A stretch of DNA of 64,000 nucleotides, taken from NCBI RefSeq assembly GCF_030867145.1, contig NC_134415.1, forward strand, positions 20,872,417-20,936,416, in the 5' to 3' direction. This DNA comes from Opisthocomus hoazin (Eukaryota > Chordata > Aves > Opisthocomiformes > Opisthocomidae). Within the stretch, counting starts at the first letter, position 1, and every line of letters begins with the position of its first letter. A program made the translations under genes and the position numbers. Below the pieces are notes generated by a model. It was not told the origin of the DNA and ran no database searches. It saw only the letters and a program-made list of their open reading frames with translations. Positions 24,693 to 37,890 of the stretch are shown one piece after another.

Positions 24693-27600
24693 GTGATCTG
24701 AGGGCTGTAAACGGCTCCAGAGGTCGGAGCCTGAATTCCCTCAGTGGAGGCATTGCATTGGGTTTTTGCCTGCAAGCCAAGACTTAGAGCAGTTGTGGAG
24801 GGTAATGGTTTTATGTGAACAGCAAAACCATAACTGAACAGCCTTAAATGACTGAAAACAGGCATTGTTCCCTATTCCAGGATGATCTCGCATCTGCATT
24901 TCTCCAGGTAAAAGTTAAAGCCGCACATACACAGTCACAGAGAAGCTAACTCTTTTGAATGGGGTGGGAGAAGGAGGATGGCTAATGAAAAGCATTTGTG
25001 CTTGTAGTGTTCAAAATCTGACAGAAACAATCTCTAGCATCTTCAAAAACTCTAAAAACGAAACTTCAAGTTGCATCAGTAGATTCCTAGAATCTTACAT
25101 TTTTTTAACTTTGTGTTTGATTCAGTGTTGTAGTGGTTGCTCCATGAACACAGTGTTTGCTTTAGATACCTGATTGTCCGAGTGGCACCAGTAATTTTCA
25201 GAAGTTACCGTGATTCGAAGGCTAGCAATTGCAAAATGTTTCATTAAGGAGGTCCACTCTTCAGAATTAGTATGCATTTTCAACCAAAAATAAATCCTTC
25301 ACCTCAGTCCTAGTAATTTTGGACAAAGGACTGCTTGATTATTAAAGGACTAGGAGTTTTAGAAGCCATGTAAGAAAAGACTTTGAGGATATTAAAAGCC
25401 TAAATCAGCAATTCCTTCTGTTAAATTCAATAGTTTCACCAACTTTTCACAAGCATATATCAACATGAACCAATGGCTTTAGTCTAATTTTACGTCGTGC
25501 TACAACTGGTAGTATTTAAAAAAAAAAAAAGAGGAAAAGGTAGAAGAGTTGAGAAACTGAACTGTTTGTGTTTAAGCCTGCAAGCCTATCAGTTTTCAGA
25601 TTAGAAGAAAAGGCATTTTTATTACACTTACGAACATTTTCTTTATTTCAAAGCCGCCCTGCACTCTTTGGCCTGCATAGTATTTTATGGAGCCCTTCCT
25701 GATAGTTCTCAGGAGAATGTGTTGGGGGTGTTAGCACTGCAGATGGATTTTGGGAGGAAAGGCATGGAAATGGGTGAAATCTTCTCTCCAGAAGGAGGAT
25801 TACCACATAAATACTACATCAGAAAAGAGAGTTAGTGTGAAGAATTTTATACTGAATCAAGTATGTGTTGAAGGCATTTAAGTTAGTCACAAGACCTGTA
25901 ATCTAATAAGTTGGAGTTATTTCTGTTATCTCTTGTTTTATGATAATATCCATTGTGGCCAGTTTAATGGCAATGAGGCTTTCACGCTTCATTTCCTATT
26001 ATGTGATGTATGCAGTTAAAAGGAGCAGTCAGACCTGGGCTGGTTTCTTTGGTTTATGAGAAACACAAAACACAGAAGAAAACCAGCAATGTTACAAACA
26101 TGTCAAAAAGCCTAAATTCTAGTCTGTCATAATTTTGACTGAAAGAAGGGATTAAGTCTGTAGTTACTAAGCCCCATTAATGCACGATTTTCCAAAGGTC
26201 CTTCAAGTGCAAATGTACAGTCAAGCCTTTATTCATCTGCATACGTATTCCACTGTGCTAGAAGCAGTACCAAATCTTCCAGATTCAAAGTTGGACTTTT
26301 TATGAACTTACTGGAAAGACTGGATAAACAGCTGGAAGAATAAATAAAAGTTAACAATGTTGTACATAGTTTGGTCTTCCTTGATCTTTCTGTTGGGCTG
26401 GTCATCGCTTTGTTGATCAGCGCGTTGCGTTTGCTGAATTGGGAACGTTTTCAGTATTGTCGGCATCCTTGAGCATCCTCCCATTCACATATGGAGTAGA
26501 CTTGAGTCAGTTTTCGAGAAGAGCTCATTGCTAGAATTAGCACGGATCTCTCTTTAACGCGTTGTTAAACCCTCACACTAGGCATGTTTCTCTGTGTTTC
26601 TTTCCTCTCATCCTGCCTGGGACTTGCAGCCATAGGCATCTTCGGCGAATCAGTCAGGAGACAAGATTTAGCAAGGAAGTGCAGTACCTGATGTCTTACT
26701 TGAGGTGGTTTTACACAACGAGACTTCTTACCTAGGAAAGAGGGGAATAGGTCTGGTTAGTCTCCATCAAGCAGTGCCCCCTAATACAAGGCTAGAAGTT
26801 TAGCAAAGGTCAAAAACCTGTTTAAGTGGTGAGTAGGGACTGCTGCTCGGACATGCTCCTACTCTTGTGTCAGTACCCTTAAGAACCAGAGAAGCAGCAG
26901 GCGGTAGAAACCTGTAGTAGCATGTGAGGGTCACCCCTGCAGGTCTGAAGTACGTTTCTAATACCACGTCTACACGGCAGCGATGCATGGAGATGAAGGG
27001 TTGTGTCCTTGGTCAGTGGAGAAGGGGAGTTTCTTACCCTTCCAGCTTTGTGAGAAAGGCGTGCTGCAGGGAGGGAACGAGCTTTGGACATGGCTTCTGA
27101 CCATGGCTCTTAATTACAGGGTGCTGTCCCTGCCCTGTGAAGCAAATGAAGTCTGTGACCAAACTGACTGCCAGTGAACACTCTTCCCTTAAATTACTTA
27201 TGTCTCTGTAATTGATGTATTGTACTGCTCATTAAACCTAAAGGTTACACTATTTCTTGCTTCTTAAACATTACTGAAAATCCCTTAAGTCATCTCCTTT
27301 TCAGTTTTTATTTTTGGGTGTCTGTAATGTTCTGGGACATTTTTGTTTCATCCTTACTAGTTATTGCTATTTTTAACAAGTTTGAGGTTTATGTTTTAAC
27401 AAGGCAACAGGGTGCGTGCCTACATGAAACACAGAATTATTTGCAGTAAAAATAATCAGTAGAAACTCTTTTTTGTTTATTAAGCCAAGTATCATATTCT
27501 CCACAACAGAATAATTCTGAGGAAAGACTCTGTTGTTACCCAGAACAGAGAGGATAATCATGCTGATGGCATTGCATACATTTTTTGCACCACATCTTAG

Positions 27601-28784
27601 TTTAATTTGCATCGTAGCATCAGGAGGGGGAAAGTGTATTCTCCTTTTCTGAAGGAAACCTGCACATAAATAAATGATTGATCAGGCTATATCTTTTCCT
27701 GTTGTGCTTTGAAACAACAAGGTTTGTCCCTGTGGGCAAAGCCAGTAAAAGTCTGAGCAACATACATTAGCAGTACAGAGTTTTTTAGTATTTTTATTTA
27801 CTAATTTCTGTAGATTCAGAGAGTAATTTCAGACTTTGTGCTGAGAAAGGTAAAGAACACAAGTATGAGAAACTTGCAAGTAATTTTAGCTATGTATGAA
27901 ATAAAAGACTAGCAGTCTAAATATTATTCTGCAAGAACTCAAGGGTTCTGCCATGTATTTCTGAGCATGCAGCTTGAAAAGCTGTGGCGTGTAGGTGATT
28001 TTAGTGCTGCTTTTACTATTCCGTTCCCTGTCTTACATCTAAAAGCTCAATTCTTGGTTCCAAGGCACTGCACAAACACCATTTTGTTAAAATGGTAGTT
28101 AACAAGCAAAAAGGCGGGGGGGGAAAACTGGGATCAGCTGCTGAAAACAGGTCTTAAATCATCAAGAAATCAACAAAGGAAGCAAGGTTTGGCGGCTGCC
28201 CTGCCACTGGCTGAGTCGACAATATGGGCCTTCAAACGTGTCCCCGGTACAAATTAAAAAAAATACAGGAGGTTTTTCTTGCAGTGCTAAAGAATAAATA
28301 CAGTTTTAAACAACAGGAAGTAAAGCAAGCGTTTAATTGCAGGCATGAAAAGCAAAATACCCACTAGAAGTCTAACATTATTTGTGCTCCAGCTTGCCGC
28401 GTTTCTCCTGTCACCAGAGAGGGAGGGTGAAGAATTAATGCCTCGTGCTGCAGCTGCCCATGGTGAAGATTGATCCTTGGGGTGCTCTGTGTTTTCATCA
28501 AACTATTTAAACCCTAATGATGCTTTTTCTGTCCCTGAGGATGGCAACACGGTACCAGGAAAAAGCAAATCTGACACTGTCAGGGGCTTCTGTTCCACTG
28601 CTGCTCCATTGCAAGCCCTTGATTTGGGTGGGGCAAGTACTTCATAAGCCACCATGCCTGCCAGCAAACAGGGTACATTTTATTTCTTCAGTGTTTATTT
28701 GAAGTTTTTCAAGCTGCTTATAATTCAGCATCTTGTTTCCTTTATTCCAGTGTCCCTTTCAGCAAAAGTTTTCTAGTACTTGTT

Positions 28785-29400
28785 TAAAAAACAGAGCCGT
28801 CGAGGTTATTTGTGTCTTTCGACGGGGATGTAGCACTGGTGTGAGTAGCCGCTCGAAGTTGGAGCCGTGCGTTTCTTCTCTGAACTGCGCAGTCAGCAGC
28901 AGCCCAGGCATGGCACACCCCTCCCAGCAAGCCTCGACTGAACTCGGTCTGACAGGGTGACAACCGGCAGCAACAAAATCTCTCTCCCATTTTTTGGCGA
29001 AGTGGCCTCCACTGGCACGGCCGCTGTACGTAGCCACCTCCACTGCTCGGGTCCCCCTCGCTCCCACTCCCCGAGATCCCGGCTGCGGGAGCTGACGAGC
29101 ACTGCTTGCTCGTCCGGTGAGGCGACGTTCGTTTTCGTACCCCACAGAGGAGCGGTGCCAGAGGGGCACGCCGCCCTGCTGCTGCTGCTGCTGAAGCTGG
29201 GCATTTCCTCTTAACGCCCAGAGAGGAAAAGGCAGCTGCAAAATCCAGCTGCAACTCAAGCACAGCCCTGCCAGCTACGGGGATCTCTTGTGTGTTTTGG
29301 CCAGCCGAGCCTGCTCTCTGTTCGGCTGCCTCCGTTCTACCAGAGCACGGACGCTGCAGAAAACTTTCGCTGTGCATGGCCGGCCCTAGAGGCACGTAAA
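28785..29400. promoter_or_regulatory. Intergenic CpG-rich islet
   Basis: A sharp local rise in CpG dinucleotides (for example GTCGAGG, TTTCGACGGGG, AGCCGCTCGAAG, GGCGACGTTCGTTTTCG) is set in AT-rich surroundings. It contains a (CTG)6 run at 29176-29193. Long frames are open on both strands (up to 203 codons on the minus strand), which is typical of CpG-rich DNA and not coding evidence. It could be a distal promoter, an enhancer-associated island, or the first exon of an unannotated non-coding transcript. Confidence 0.45.
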
Positions 29401-32400
29401 AACTGTGGGGGCCGTCAGCAACCGGCTTTCCCGTCTGAACTTTTCTATCCTCGCTATGAGAAGGCGAAGCAAAATGTCCAAAAAGAAGTCTGCATTATAG
29501 AAACAGCTTGTTTGTTACACTTCTTCAGTTCTCTGGCTTGTTTCAACAGTTGTTTTATCATCACTGTCAGGTGAAAAAAATACTGTAGCATGCTGCGTTT
29601 CCTAGACTTTCTGCACTCATCTCCCTGTCCCTTGTACCCAGTAGGTGCTGCGTCTCAGCATCTGTTTGCCCCTGGACCACAGGGGTGCTCTCAGGCAGCC
29701 CGCAGGTGAACTGGGAAATGGGACAGCATCTCCAGATTTCAGCAAGGGAGAGGTGAGTCTGGGTGAATGAGTTTGTGCTGTGAGAACTGGGCTCATGTTC
29801 TTCAGAGCGTGCTCCACACTTGTAGCCAAGAAGAAATAACAGCTTCTGTCTAATGGGGTCAGATAGCTAAATGGAGCAGTTTCCGCACGGTGGTGGCTGG
29901 TATAATTATACGCTGGGCCATGGCGTGTCTGGTCCTAATAGCACCCAGGACTCTTGTGAATGACTCAGCCGCTGCTTGAGGCTAATTATGGGCAGGTTGC
30001 ATGAAAAACCCTTGCAACTTGATCCTGCCTTCCTCACTTCCAGTGGATGGGTGTTCAGCACCGACACAGATTGCTCATGCAAAGCTGGGTAAATGCCTGC
30101 TCATGAGGAAAAGGCTTTTCAAAGCAAGGCTGCAAACAACACTTGGAGGTGTCTGGTTTGAAGAGGAGGTGTCGTCTGTCAGGACATCGCTCAGTCAGAT
30201 CCGTATTCACTGTCTCTGGTGTTAGCCAGTGCTGGGCTACTTTATAAGAGAGATTCCGAAATAATCTAATCACTTGTTTTGTCGTGCTTGTTATGGATGA
30301 CAGGAGTAACTCTTCTGCATTTGTAATGGCCATCGTGTTGAATTTAGCATTATTTTTATTACAATGTTTTAGAAATGGATCGTGGGATTATTTGTCCCTT
30401 TTAAAAACTGAAACGTGTATTCAGCACTGTGATATACTCTAGCAAAAGCGTCCCCACATTAGCTATGCTGTGTGAAGTGTTATTTCTCTTCTCTGCCCCA
30501 GAGATACCTTGGAGCAGGCTCAAGATGCAGGTTGTGTGCTTGAAGTCAGCTCAGAGAAAATTCGCAGAAGGTACTGGAGGTTACCAGCATCACTTAATGC
30601 ATTATGTGTACAGACCTCATCTTTGCTAAGAATAACTTCTACTGATTTTAAAGCATATATTGGAAAAACGTCAGAAGTATATACCTATGCCTAGCATTCC
30701 GTACACAGGATTAGGGGAGCTGCAAGAAGATGCTGGAATGAATTTGTGGGGAGTTTCATGAGTCCTTCCTTCAGGCTCTGTCGGATTATGTTTGCGGGGA
30801 AGACTTTTATCAAAAATATTGTCCAGAAGTGACACTATCACAGGCACAAACCTTCAGGACACCAAGCCCAGGGACCAAGCCCAGGGCAGAGAGCATTTCC
30901 ACGAAGAGGAGACAGTCCAGGAGTGGAATAGGTGCCCCCAGAGGTTGGGGCGTCTCCCTGGAAATTTCTGAGACATGAGTAGGCAAAGCTGTGCCAGTAC
31001 TGATCTAGTGCTGGTGATGGTCCTGCTTCAAGCAAAAGGTTGGACTAAACGACCTGCAGACATAGCTCTCAGGCAACTTTGACATGGTTTTATTAATTTT
31101 TTTAAGACCTGTGATACAGATCTAAGCACAACCAAGCACAATGTGATGTGGTAAGATTTCAAAAGTTCCCTGTTTCTAACCATTTTCAGATCATAGCAGT
31201 GCGAAGACATAAATTCAGTACTTTTTCAGTCACTCACTTGTGTTAGTAGGGACGGCTGCAAAAACGTGGCTGATGTCTATACAACGCGGTGCTCTTGAGT
31301 AACTGCCCAAGCTAATTCTGAGCAGGCTACCTTGCATACTTGAAGCACTGCAGACGTACTGCATCATCCCTTCGTATTTATGAAAGGTACTTTGGTGTTG
31401 CGCTGAAGAACAACCGTGTTTGGATTTGAAAGTAGGCTGGGCGTCTGGAGGCAATGCTCCCTGTATACAAACAAGATGCTTCTTCAGGGAGGAGCTAGGG
31501 CTGGAAACTGGTCCAACGTGCACTGAATTGGCGTTGTTTGGCGTTGTTTAGACTATTTAAAGAGCAGTTCAAAACAGGAAAGAGTTAAAACTGGGTGAGA
31601 TGAGCTGCTTCATGGGCGACCGTATCAGGGCAGATTGGAAACTGTAGCAAGAAGCCCTGTGCATGCCAACCTGAGGGGCCCGTTTGCAGGGAAGTTAGCT
31701 TTTACATCCTGACATCTTGCTATAAGAAAATCAGAGCTGTTTTGAGGCTTGTCTTTGCGCCTAGTCCTGCCACTCAAGATTAAATCTCGCAGACAAAACA
31801 AGCTGTTTGGGAGGCGGACCAAGAATGCCTTTACAGTGAAGAAAAATATAAACACTCAGCCAACTGTGATTAACTATTGAATGCAAAACACTCCCTGGGT
31901 TTTGTTTATTTGTAGACTGTAGAGAAAGCTCCCAAACTCTGCCTTCCTTTCAGTGTGAAAGCATTTCAGCCTCTGCAACCCACTGTTGCTGGGGGAGGGA
32001 AAGGGTTTTGTCCAAGCTGGTTTTCAGGAGCCCTTTTTTTTTTTTTCCACACAAATGTGTTGTTTATTTGGCTTTGCAAAGGCGATGTACCCAGTTTCCT
32101 CTCATTGTGCGTATTCCTGCCTCCAGCTGCTCACACCTGAGCTGGGCTTTGGCTCCTTCCCCTCTTGCTAGGATGGGCGGAGAGCAGCCAGCGGAGCCGT
32201 GGCCCTGCCATGCGTGGGCTCCCGCGGTCCTCCGAGCGCTGCCCAGGTGAGAACAGGGAGAAGCTGTCATTAAAAATAAAACAAAAAAGGGCTCGTGCTT
32301 ATTTCTTGCAGGCGACTCTGGGCATTCCCAAGCTTTGAGGCAGCTGCTGGAACGACAGCGTAGAAAGAGCCCAAGCCCTTTGCAGTGTGCTTCATGTGTG

Positions 32401-33700
32401 TATTCACCTATTTGTGTTAGCAAAATGACAATGTCCAAGTTTACAGCCAGTTTTAGATACCAAGGAAGGGAGAGAAAGTGGTTGCTTGGCAGCCGGAGAG
32501 GGAAGGAGCAGAGGCTTATCGCCGCTGTGCTGCTGTCGGTCCAGAATGACACCGCTGAGTGCAGTGAAATTGTCCTGTCCTGGGAGGACCGACTGCAAAG
32601 TACCTCTCGTAAATGTGGAGGAAATGTTTATATGGAGTTTTATGCTAGTTTTATAATCCAATTTAAACCAAGTGTGACGCCGCTTGAGCTGTGCGCCGTC
32701 TGGGTGCTGTGTTCGTGCTGTAAGGGCTAAAGGTGGAGGCAAGTGCGTGGAATTGTGCAGGATCGCTTTTCAAGGTCAAGGAAATGCAGAAAGTAAACAG
32801 TGTTAACTGAGAAAGACAAGCAGGATTATTAAGACTCCTTCAGCTCCAGTTTTCTAAATTGCAAGAGTCAACGCATTTGTATTTTGTCATTAACTTATTA
32901 GTGCACCTTTAGGTGCAGCACTGGACAGGCCTGTTGGGAACTGTAGTGTTTAAAGCTACGCCGTGCACATGCATCACTGAGCCCACTGAGGGAGGGGGCA
33001 TCGAGCACGGCTTCCTCTTCCTGTGTTTTAACATTAGTTATCAAATAAGTGTAAATTAAAGCACGGGCTCTGCAATCGTGTCAGCTGGTGTGATGGCACC
33101 ACACGTTTTGTGATGAAGTCAGAGCCTGGGCTCCTCAGTCTCAGCTCCCCAGGCTGGGTCTTTACCACTTACCTAGTAAAACTGCAAAGGGGACAGCCTG
33201 AATGGCAGATTAGACAGAAATAGTCAGTGAGATTTGGCCCATACAGGCTCTTATTTAGGAGCTGGTGGACTTCTGTGAAATGTAAGCCATACGCAGTGAT
33301 TTAAATGCAGGATGAAGTGCTCCTGTAGTATGGCTTTTTCCTCAAGCTCAGGCTAGAAGGGCTTTCGGTACGGTTACCGCAGGTGTGATCAGGACACAAC
33401 AGTGTGCACAGATATGGCAGCTTTTTGGTTTGGTTTGTGGTTTTGTGTTGGGTTTTTTTTTTCCTTGAAGGACTATTTATCTTATTTCATTGACACTAAA
33501 TATAAAGTCACTTTTGGCCGCTCCCTGAAGTTACAGGGAGTAGACCCCTGAATTAAGTCTTCCGTCATTTTACTGCATCACTCTTCAGAAACAAAATCCA
33601 AACCATACTGCAGCAGTTTCTGTACGTGTAAACAGCAAAACTGATAACATCTAATCAGCCTCTCTGCCAAGACAAGACAGCAAGTTCTTGCTTTATAACA
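29401..33700. other. Intergenic; one diverged CR1 fragment
   Basis: This unique sequence of mixed composition holds a consensus AP-1 site TGACTCA (29961-29967), an older CR1 fragment (30889-31062) with a 13-bp tandem duplication just upstream (30861-30886), and a T-run near 32033-32046. No gene is supported. Confidence 0.6.
30889..31062 (+). mobile_element. Older, diverged CR1 fragment
   Basis: Recognisable CR1 pieces appear in order: GAGGAGACAGTCCAGGAGTG, GGTGCCCCCAGAGGTTGGGG, CGTCTCCCTGGAAATTTC, GTGCTGGTGATGGTCCTGCT and AGGTTGGACTAAACGACCTG. It lacks the CTGTAGGTGACCC signature and the ATTCTGTG tail of the younger copies. It is therefore a different and older CR1 subfamily, truncated at both ends. 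Confidence 0.8.
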
Positions 33701-33717
33701 TTAAAAGTGCTTTGTAG

Positions 33718-33860
33718 TTATATGGGACTTTTCATGCGAGGACATCAAAGTGCATTACAGGTATTAATTAATTAGGTTTCACAACACCCTGGTGAAGTAT
33801 TGGTGTCCATTTTACAAAGAAGGGAATGAGACAAAAAGCAGGGATGTGACTCGTCCAGGC
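33718..33860 (-). mobile_element. MIR-like CORE-SINE relic, antisense
   Basis: The plus strand reads TTTCATGCGAGGACATCAAA, GTGCATTACAGGTATTAATT, CACAACACCCTGGTGAAGTA and TGTCCATTTTACAAAGAAGG. This is the reverse complement of the amniote MIR pattern (tgaggaaactg / aaaatggggataat / cctcacaggg / attaatgtttgtaaagcgctttgagatcc). It is an ancient amniote SINE copy. The boundaries are approximate. Confidence 0.7.
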
Positions 33861-34345
33861 CAGCATGGTGGCAGGACGGGGGCCGGGCCCAGCCGTGCTG
33901 CAGCCAGCGCCGCTGCTCCCACCCTTGCCGGGGCGCGGGGAGGCTGTGCCCGCTCTCGGGGTGAGGCTGGGAGACAGCTCCGTCCTCAGCCTGGAAGTCC
34001 TATTGCCTAAAGCTGGAAGCGTCTTGACACTGTCTGGGAATAGGCAGAGTTTCCCCAGAGTCTTGCTACTGGGCGATGCCGCCGCGACTCCGGGCAGAGC
34101 CCAGTGCCAGGCTGCTGCCCCGCCAGCCCCGCTCTCCGCAGGCTCCGGCCGATGCCGGCCATGCTCAGCGCCCGTCTCCCGGTCGCCCGCGGGACTGAGC
34201 CCTGCGTCAGGCAGCAGGCCCTGCCAGTCTGGTCGAAAACAAAGAGGCGAAGAAACTGCTGCCACCACCCTCTCGTGCCGCGGCCGGCCCAACGGGAGGG
34301 ATGCCTGCCGCTGCCCTGCCTTCCCGCTCCTGCCTCTCAGGAAAC
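33861..34345. other. GC/CpG-rich intergenic patch
   Basis: This GC-rich block has CpG-containing words throughout and open frames on both strands (205 codons on the minus strand, 177 on the plus). The mirror-image openness, the lack of splice signals and the lack of recognisable protein families argue for composition, not coding. Confidence 0.5.
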
Positions 34346-35031
34346 TGCCCCAGAGCTCCGCCATCAGCAGAAGGAATAGTGGCAAAAATTTGACTTAACA
34401 GAGGTCAAATTAATGTCGATTCCATTGGCTAAATGGGGAAAATCTTAAAATAGGAGATGTTCCTGCAGAAAAGAAAAAAAAAAAAAGTCAGATTAAGACC
34501 AGATGAGCCTTGTCCAACTACAAAGCATAAAATGTTCTTCCCAGCATGTTGTGGTTATTTCGTAATAACCATGCATTACACTGATATGCCTATGTAATTG
34601 CATACAGGGAGAACAGGAGTAGCGTGTAGGATAAAATTGCCAGACACCATCAGCTACCATGCAGTAAAGCCTATTCATAGTGGTCCACATTTCTCGCTTA
34701 TACATCAGTAATTCCCTTCCTTGCGTCATTTTGCCCAAGTTTTTGTTTTTTTCAAGATTTGACCCCATAACTTAAGGAAGAGGGAAGTGTCCTAGAAGGC
34801 CGTCTCATTGTTTCGTTCACTCTCCTTGAATCCTGGATTCTTAACCTACTACAGTTTGTAAATGGAAGATGCCAGTAGACAACATAGTATCTGCTTGCAG
34901 TTCTCCTTGATCTCGCTCAAGTTTTTGATCACTGAACTGAAATGTGAACTGAAACTGAAATTCCCCTAAAAGCTGCACAACTATTGAAAAAAAAAAAAGA
35001 CAACAAATCCAGTTGGCCAAGGTACAGTCTT

Positions 35032-35119
35032 CAGGCCCCGGTTCAAACACGGCATTTAAGCACTTGCTTAAGTTACTAATTGAAGTCAATGAGATTTCAA
35101 GCACTTTGCTGAAATGGGA
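35032..35119. repeat. Ancient self-complementary amniote repeat
   Basis: The text CAGGCCCCGGTTCAAACACG, TTTAAGCACTTGCTTAAG, TGAAGTCAATGAGATTTC and AAGCACTTTGCTGAAATGGG matches, from memory, a widespread old amniote element. That element has ends of the type ggccccgattcagcaaagca and an internal 'attgacttcaatggg'. Its ends are roughly inverted, as in a non-autonomous DNA transposon. The family name is not certain. Confidence 0.5.
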
Positions 35120-37814
35120 GATTTTGTGGACAATGTTTGTGCCAGTACATTTGTAATACAGAAATCAAGTCGTGTCAGGTTTATTTTGGCTGCGGGCTTC
35201 TTTGTGGTGGTGATTGACAAATCCACAGAATTGGACTAATACCAGAGAGGTGATGACTATAAGAGAAGCGATGACAAGAAATAATAAATTTTGAACTGGC
35301 AAACACTTTAACTTGGGCAGACTGAAAACCTCTACGTAAGGGAACAAAGAGGTCCATTTATGCTGATAAATGCACTCTTTTCAGGAAGACCTCCAGTTAA
35401 TCAGCAACTAATGTGCTGGGACAGCTAAAAATTTTGAAGCAAATCCTTTTATAAGTGGTGTAACTACACCGAAGCTTTTGGAAACGGGTGGGTTTACATC
35501 ACTCGATAGCCTAGTCATATAATCTTATAATCACTTTGAAAAAGATTCATTTCCTGGAGAAAAAATTTAATGCCTTTGCATTGGAGGCAGTAGGACGGAG
35601 TTCAGCGTGGTAATGGATTTTGTGTCTCTTGCTGGAGGTTGTCCAAACCCATCCCACTAACCAATAAATCACTACCTAATTGAAAAGATTCACAGAAACC
35701 GATTACAACACTGGGGACGGAACCAGTATGGTAGGAATTAGACTGACAGTGTCCATACAGAGGGTGTGGTGTCAAAAGATGATCTTACAGCCTGCCCCCA
35801 CTTGCCCTTCTCCCTCCTCTTCTTCCTCCTACCACTCCTCGCTGCCTGATCGTTCCCTTCATCCTCTGCGCCGGCTCTGATACACACCTGGTGGCACGGA
35901 GAGCGAGTTCAACTCACTAACCCAGTGAAACAAAAAACGTAACATTTTTTGATTGGGTTCATTTTTTCCTGTTTTAATGAGTTGACTCATTAGATCAGCC
36001 AGTGCGGGTGGGGAGAGCACGGCCAGAGGGAACCTCGGTCCTGCTGCGGACACAGGCAGTTATTCTGGCTTTGGCCACCTCATGATGCCACACCTTGACT
36101 GTGCCGTGGCAGTTTCCACTTTACTGACACAGGGCAACATGGACAAGTTATTGCCGGTACATCAAAGAGCTGGAAAAAATTAATCAACAGCACCTCCGAG
36201 CTATTAGGCATAGAGTGTAGTTAGATAAAATCATAAATAATGAAATCCAGTAAGGGTGTTGCACAATGAGTATCGAAGCAAAACTCGTAAAATTCTTCTT
36301 CACTGCATTTGAGCGTTTTCCTTCCACAGAACACATCGTTTTCTAAAAGCAATTTTTTTTTTTGCACAGCAAACTCATGCTGGGCAGAGGCGGGAAGGGC
36401 CCCAGCCCATGTGATGTCAGGATAAATATGTGGGAAGCCAATGCAGCAGAAAATCCAGCCAGAGGAATGTCTGGTGCAGAGCGAGTGGCGCGGGAGCGGG
36501 CTGGCTGCCGCTCCCACCATCCACGGTGCCCGCCAGGTGCGAGGTGCGAGCGAGGGCTCCGGCTCTGGCCAAGGTCTGGGTGGGACGGCAGCGTGGCCAT
36601 GTAGCCGCAGCCGGCGGTTTGTCTCCAGCTCGGCCACCTTCTGAGGAGACGCCGTCCCTAAACGCGTGCTCCCCTCCCGAGAGCGCACTGAGCGGGGATA
36701 AATGGATGGGCCTGTCTGTCTGATGCAGAAGCAATTAGCCTGGGCTTTAATGAAGGATTTTAGCATCTGAGTGTAGGAAACCTGAACAAAAGACCTTTGC
36801 ATTAGACTCTGCAAGTTTGTTGTAAGCAACAAGTAACAAGAGCAGATTTAGAGATAAAGATAATAAAAAACATTGCATTCCCTTGCCCAAAAGCCTATAA
36901 ATCAAGACTTTGGCTCCTCACTGCAGAAATGCTCTCGGATGTAATTGGAAACAGGCAGCACTGATCTGAAACACTTCATCGAGCTCAGTTTGCGATGGCT
37001 TGGGTGAGGAGGTTTCCAGTGCTCCTCAAGAAGAGGGTCCCCCTTCCTAATTAACCGGTCAGTAATTTGGAACCCTGCCCTGCTTGTCTGTTTCAGCTGA
37101 AGCTGCCCAGCGAGTCAGCAGTGATGAAATATGCGCTGGAGTCGCATGGGTGAGGAGGTCCCTGTGGGGACCTCTGCATGGGTAGGAAGAGGAAGGACGA
37201 CTCCGAGCCTGCTGATCCTTTGCACTGTGTGCCTGGATCAGGGGACGCGTGATGCCACCATCGTACAGACGGCGATTCCTCCCACGTGCAGCATGCCCAC
37301 ATCAGCTCCCGTTCTGGGAGACCACCCCTGGCTTTGCTCCACTGGGAAAGAAGTTCCCGCCACCTCCAGTCAGGTCACAATGCTGGAGGATCCTCTATGA
37401 CGAGGAAGAGTCACTTACTCAGCTTCTTCATTCTGGGTAGCATTCATCCCTCAGAGCCCCATCTATGGTGGCTCAGGTGTCAAGCACGGTGCGAGGCCAA
37501 ACAGCTGCCCAAAAGATACTTATGCAGGCATAAGAAAATTAGAAGTTCAACCTCATATGGATATTCTTCAGTTTAGCTGCTATTGCTTTGGAAAGTGCTT
37601 AATTCAAACTGAAAAGGCTGCTTTTATCCGGAACTGTCCAGAAGTCGACCATAATGCTATAGTTATATATCAGTAATAAACAGTGAAGCTTGCCATGGAG
37701 AGAGGAACGAGCACAGCAAGTAGTTCTGCAGAGTGCTGGTGCCAAGCCAGATCAAGGCAATAGAATTTATAGCCGCTATTATCCGCGTGAGAGGTATATT
37801 TATGACTCCGCTCC

Positions 37815-37890
37815 CCACTGCTCTGATATCTTAGAATCTCACAATATTTGTATATTCATTCCCACAACATTCCTGTAGGTAAGGAATTTG
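37815..37890 (-). mobile_element. Possible MIR-like SINE fragment
   Basis: The plus-strand text CTCACAATATTTGTATATTC, ATTCCCACAACATTCCTGTA and GGTAAGGAA follows the reversed MIR/CORE-SINE pattern (cctcacaatctttaatgtatttatcctcacaacacccctgtgaggtaggg). It is short and diverged. Confidence 0.4.

Larger units (their letters stand above)
22801..28780. other. Intergenic, AT-rich; one CR1 copy
   Basis: This is AT-rich sequence downstream of BABAM2. It contains the CR1 copy at 24152-24692, and no other repeat or gene that I can recognise. Open frames here (for example 23057-23407) are low-complexity and have no matching splice or protein context. Confidence 0.7.

Noticed and set aside
24242..24865. 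207-codon minus-strand frame as a host gene
   Set aside because: It is the end of CR1 ORF2 in a truncated LINE, plus unrelated upstream sequence.
29176..29193. (CTG)6 run as a disease-type triplet repeat
   Set aside because: Six units is ordinary length, and it is not in a supported exon.
33768..34385. 205-codon minus-strand and 177-codon plus-strand frames
   Set aside because: Mirror-image openness in a GC-rich patch, overlapping a MIR relic. Composition explains it.
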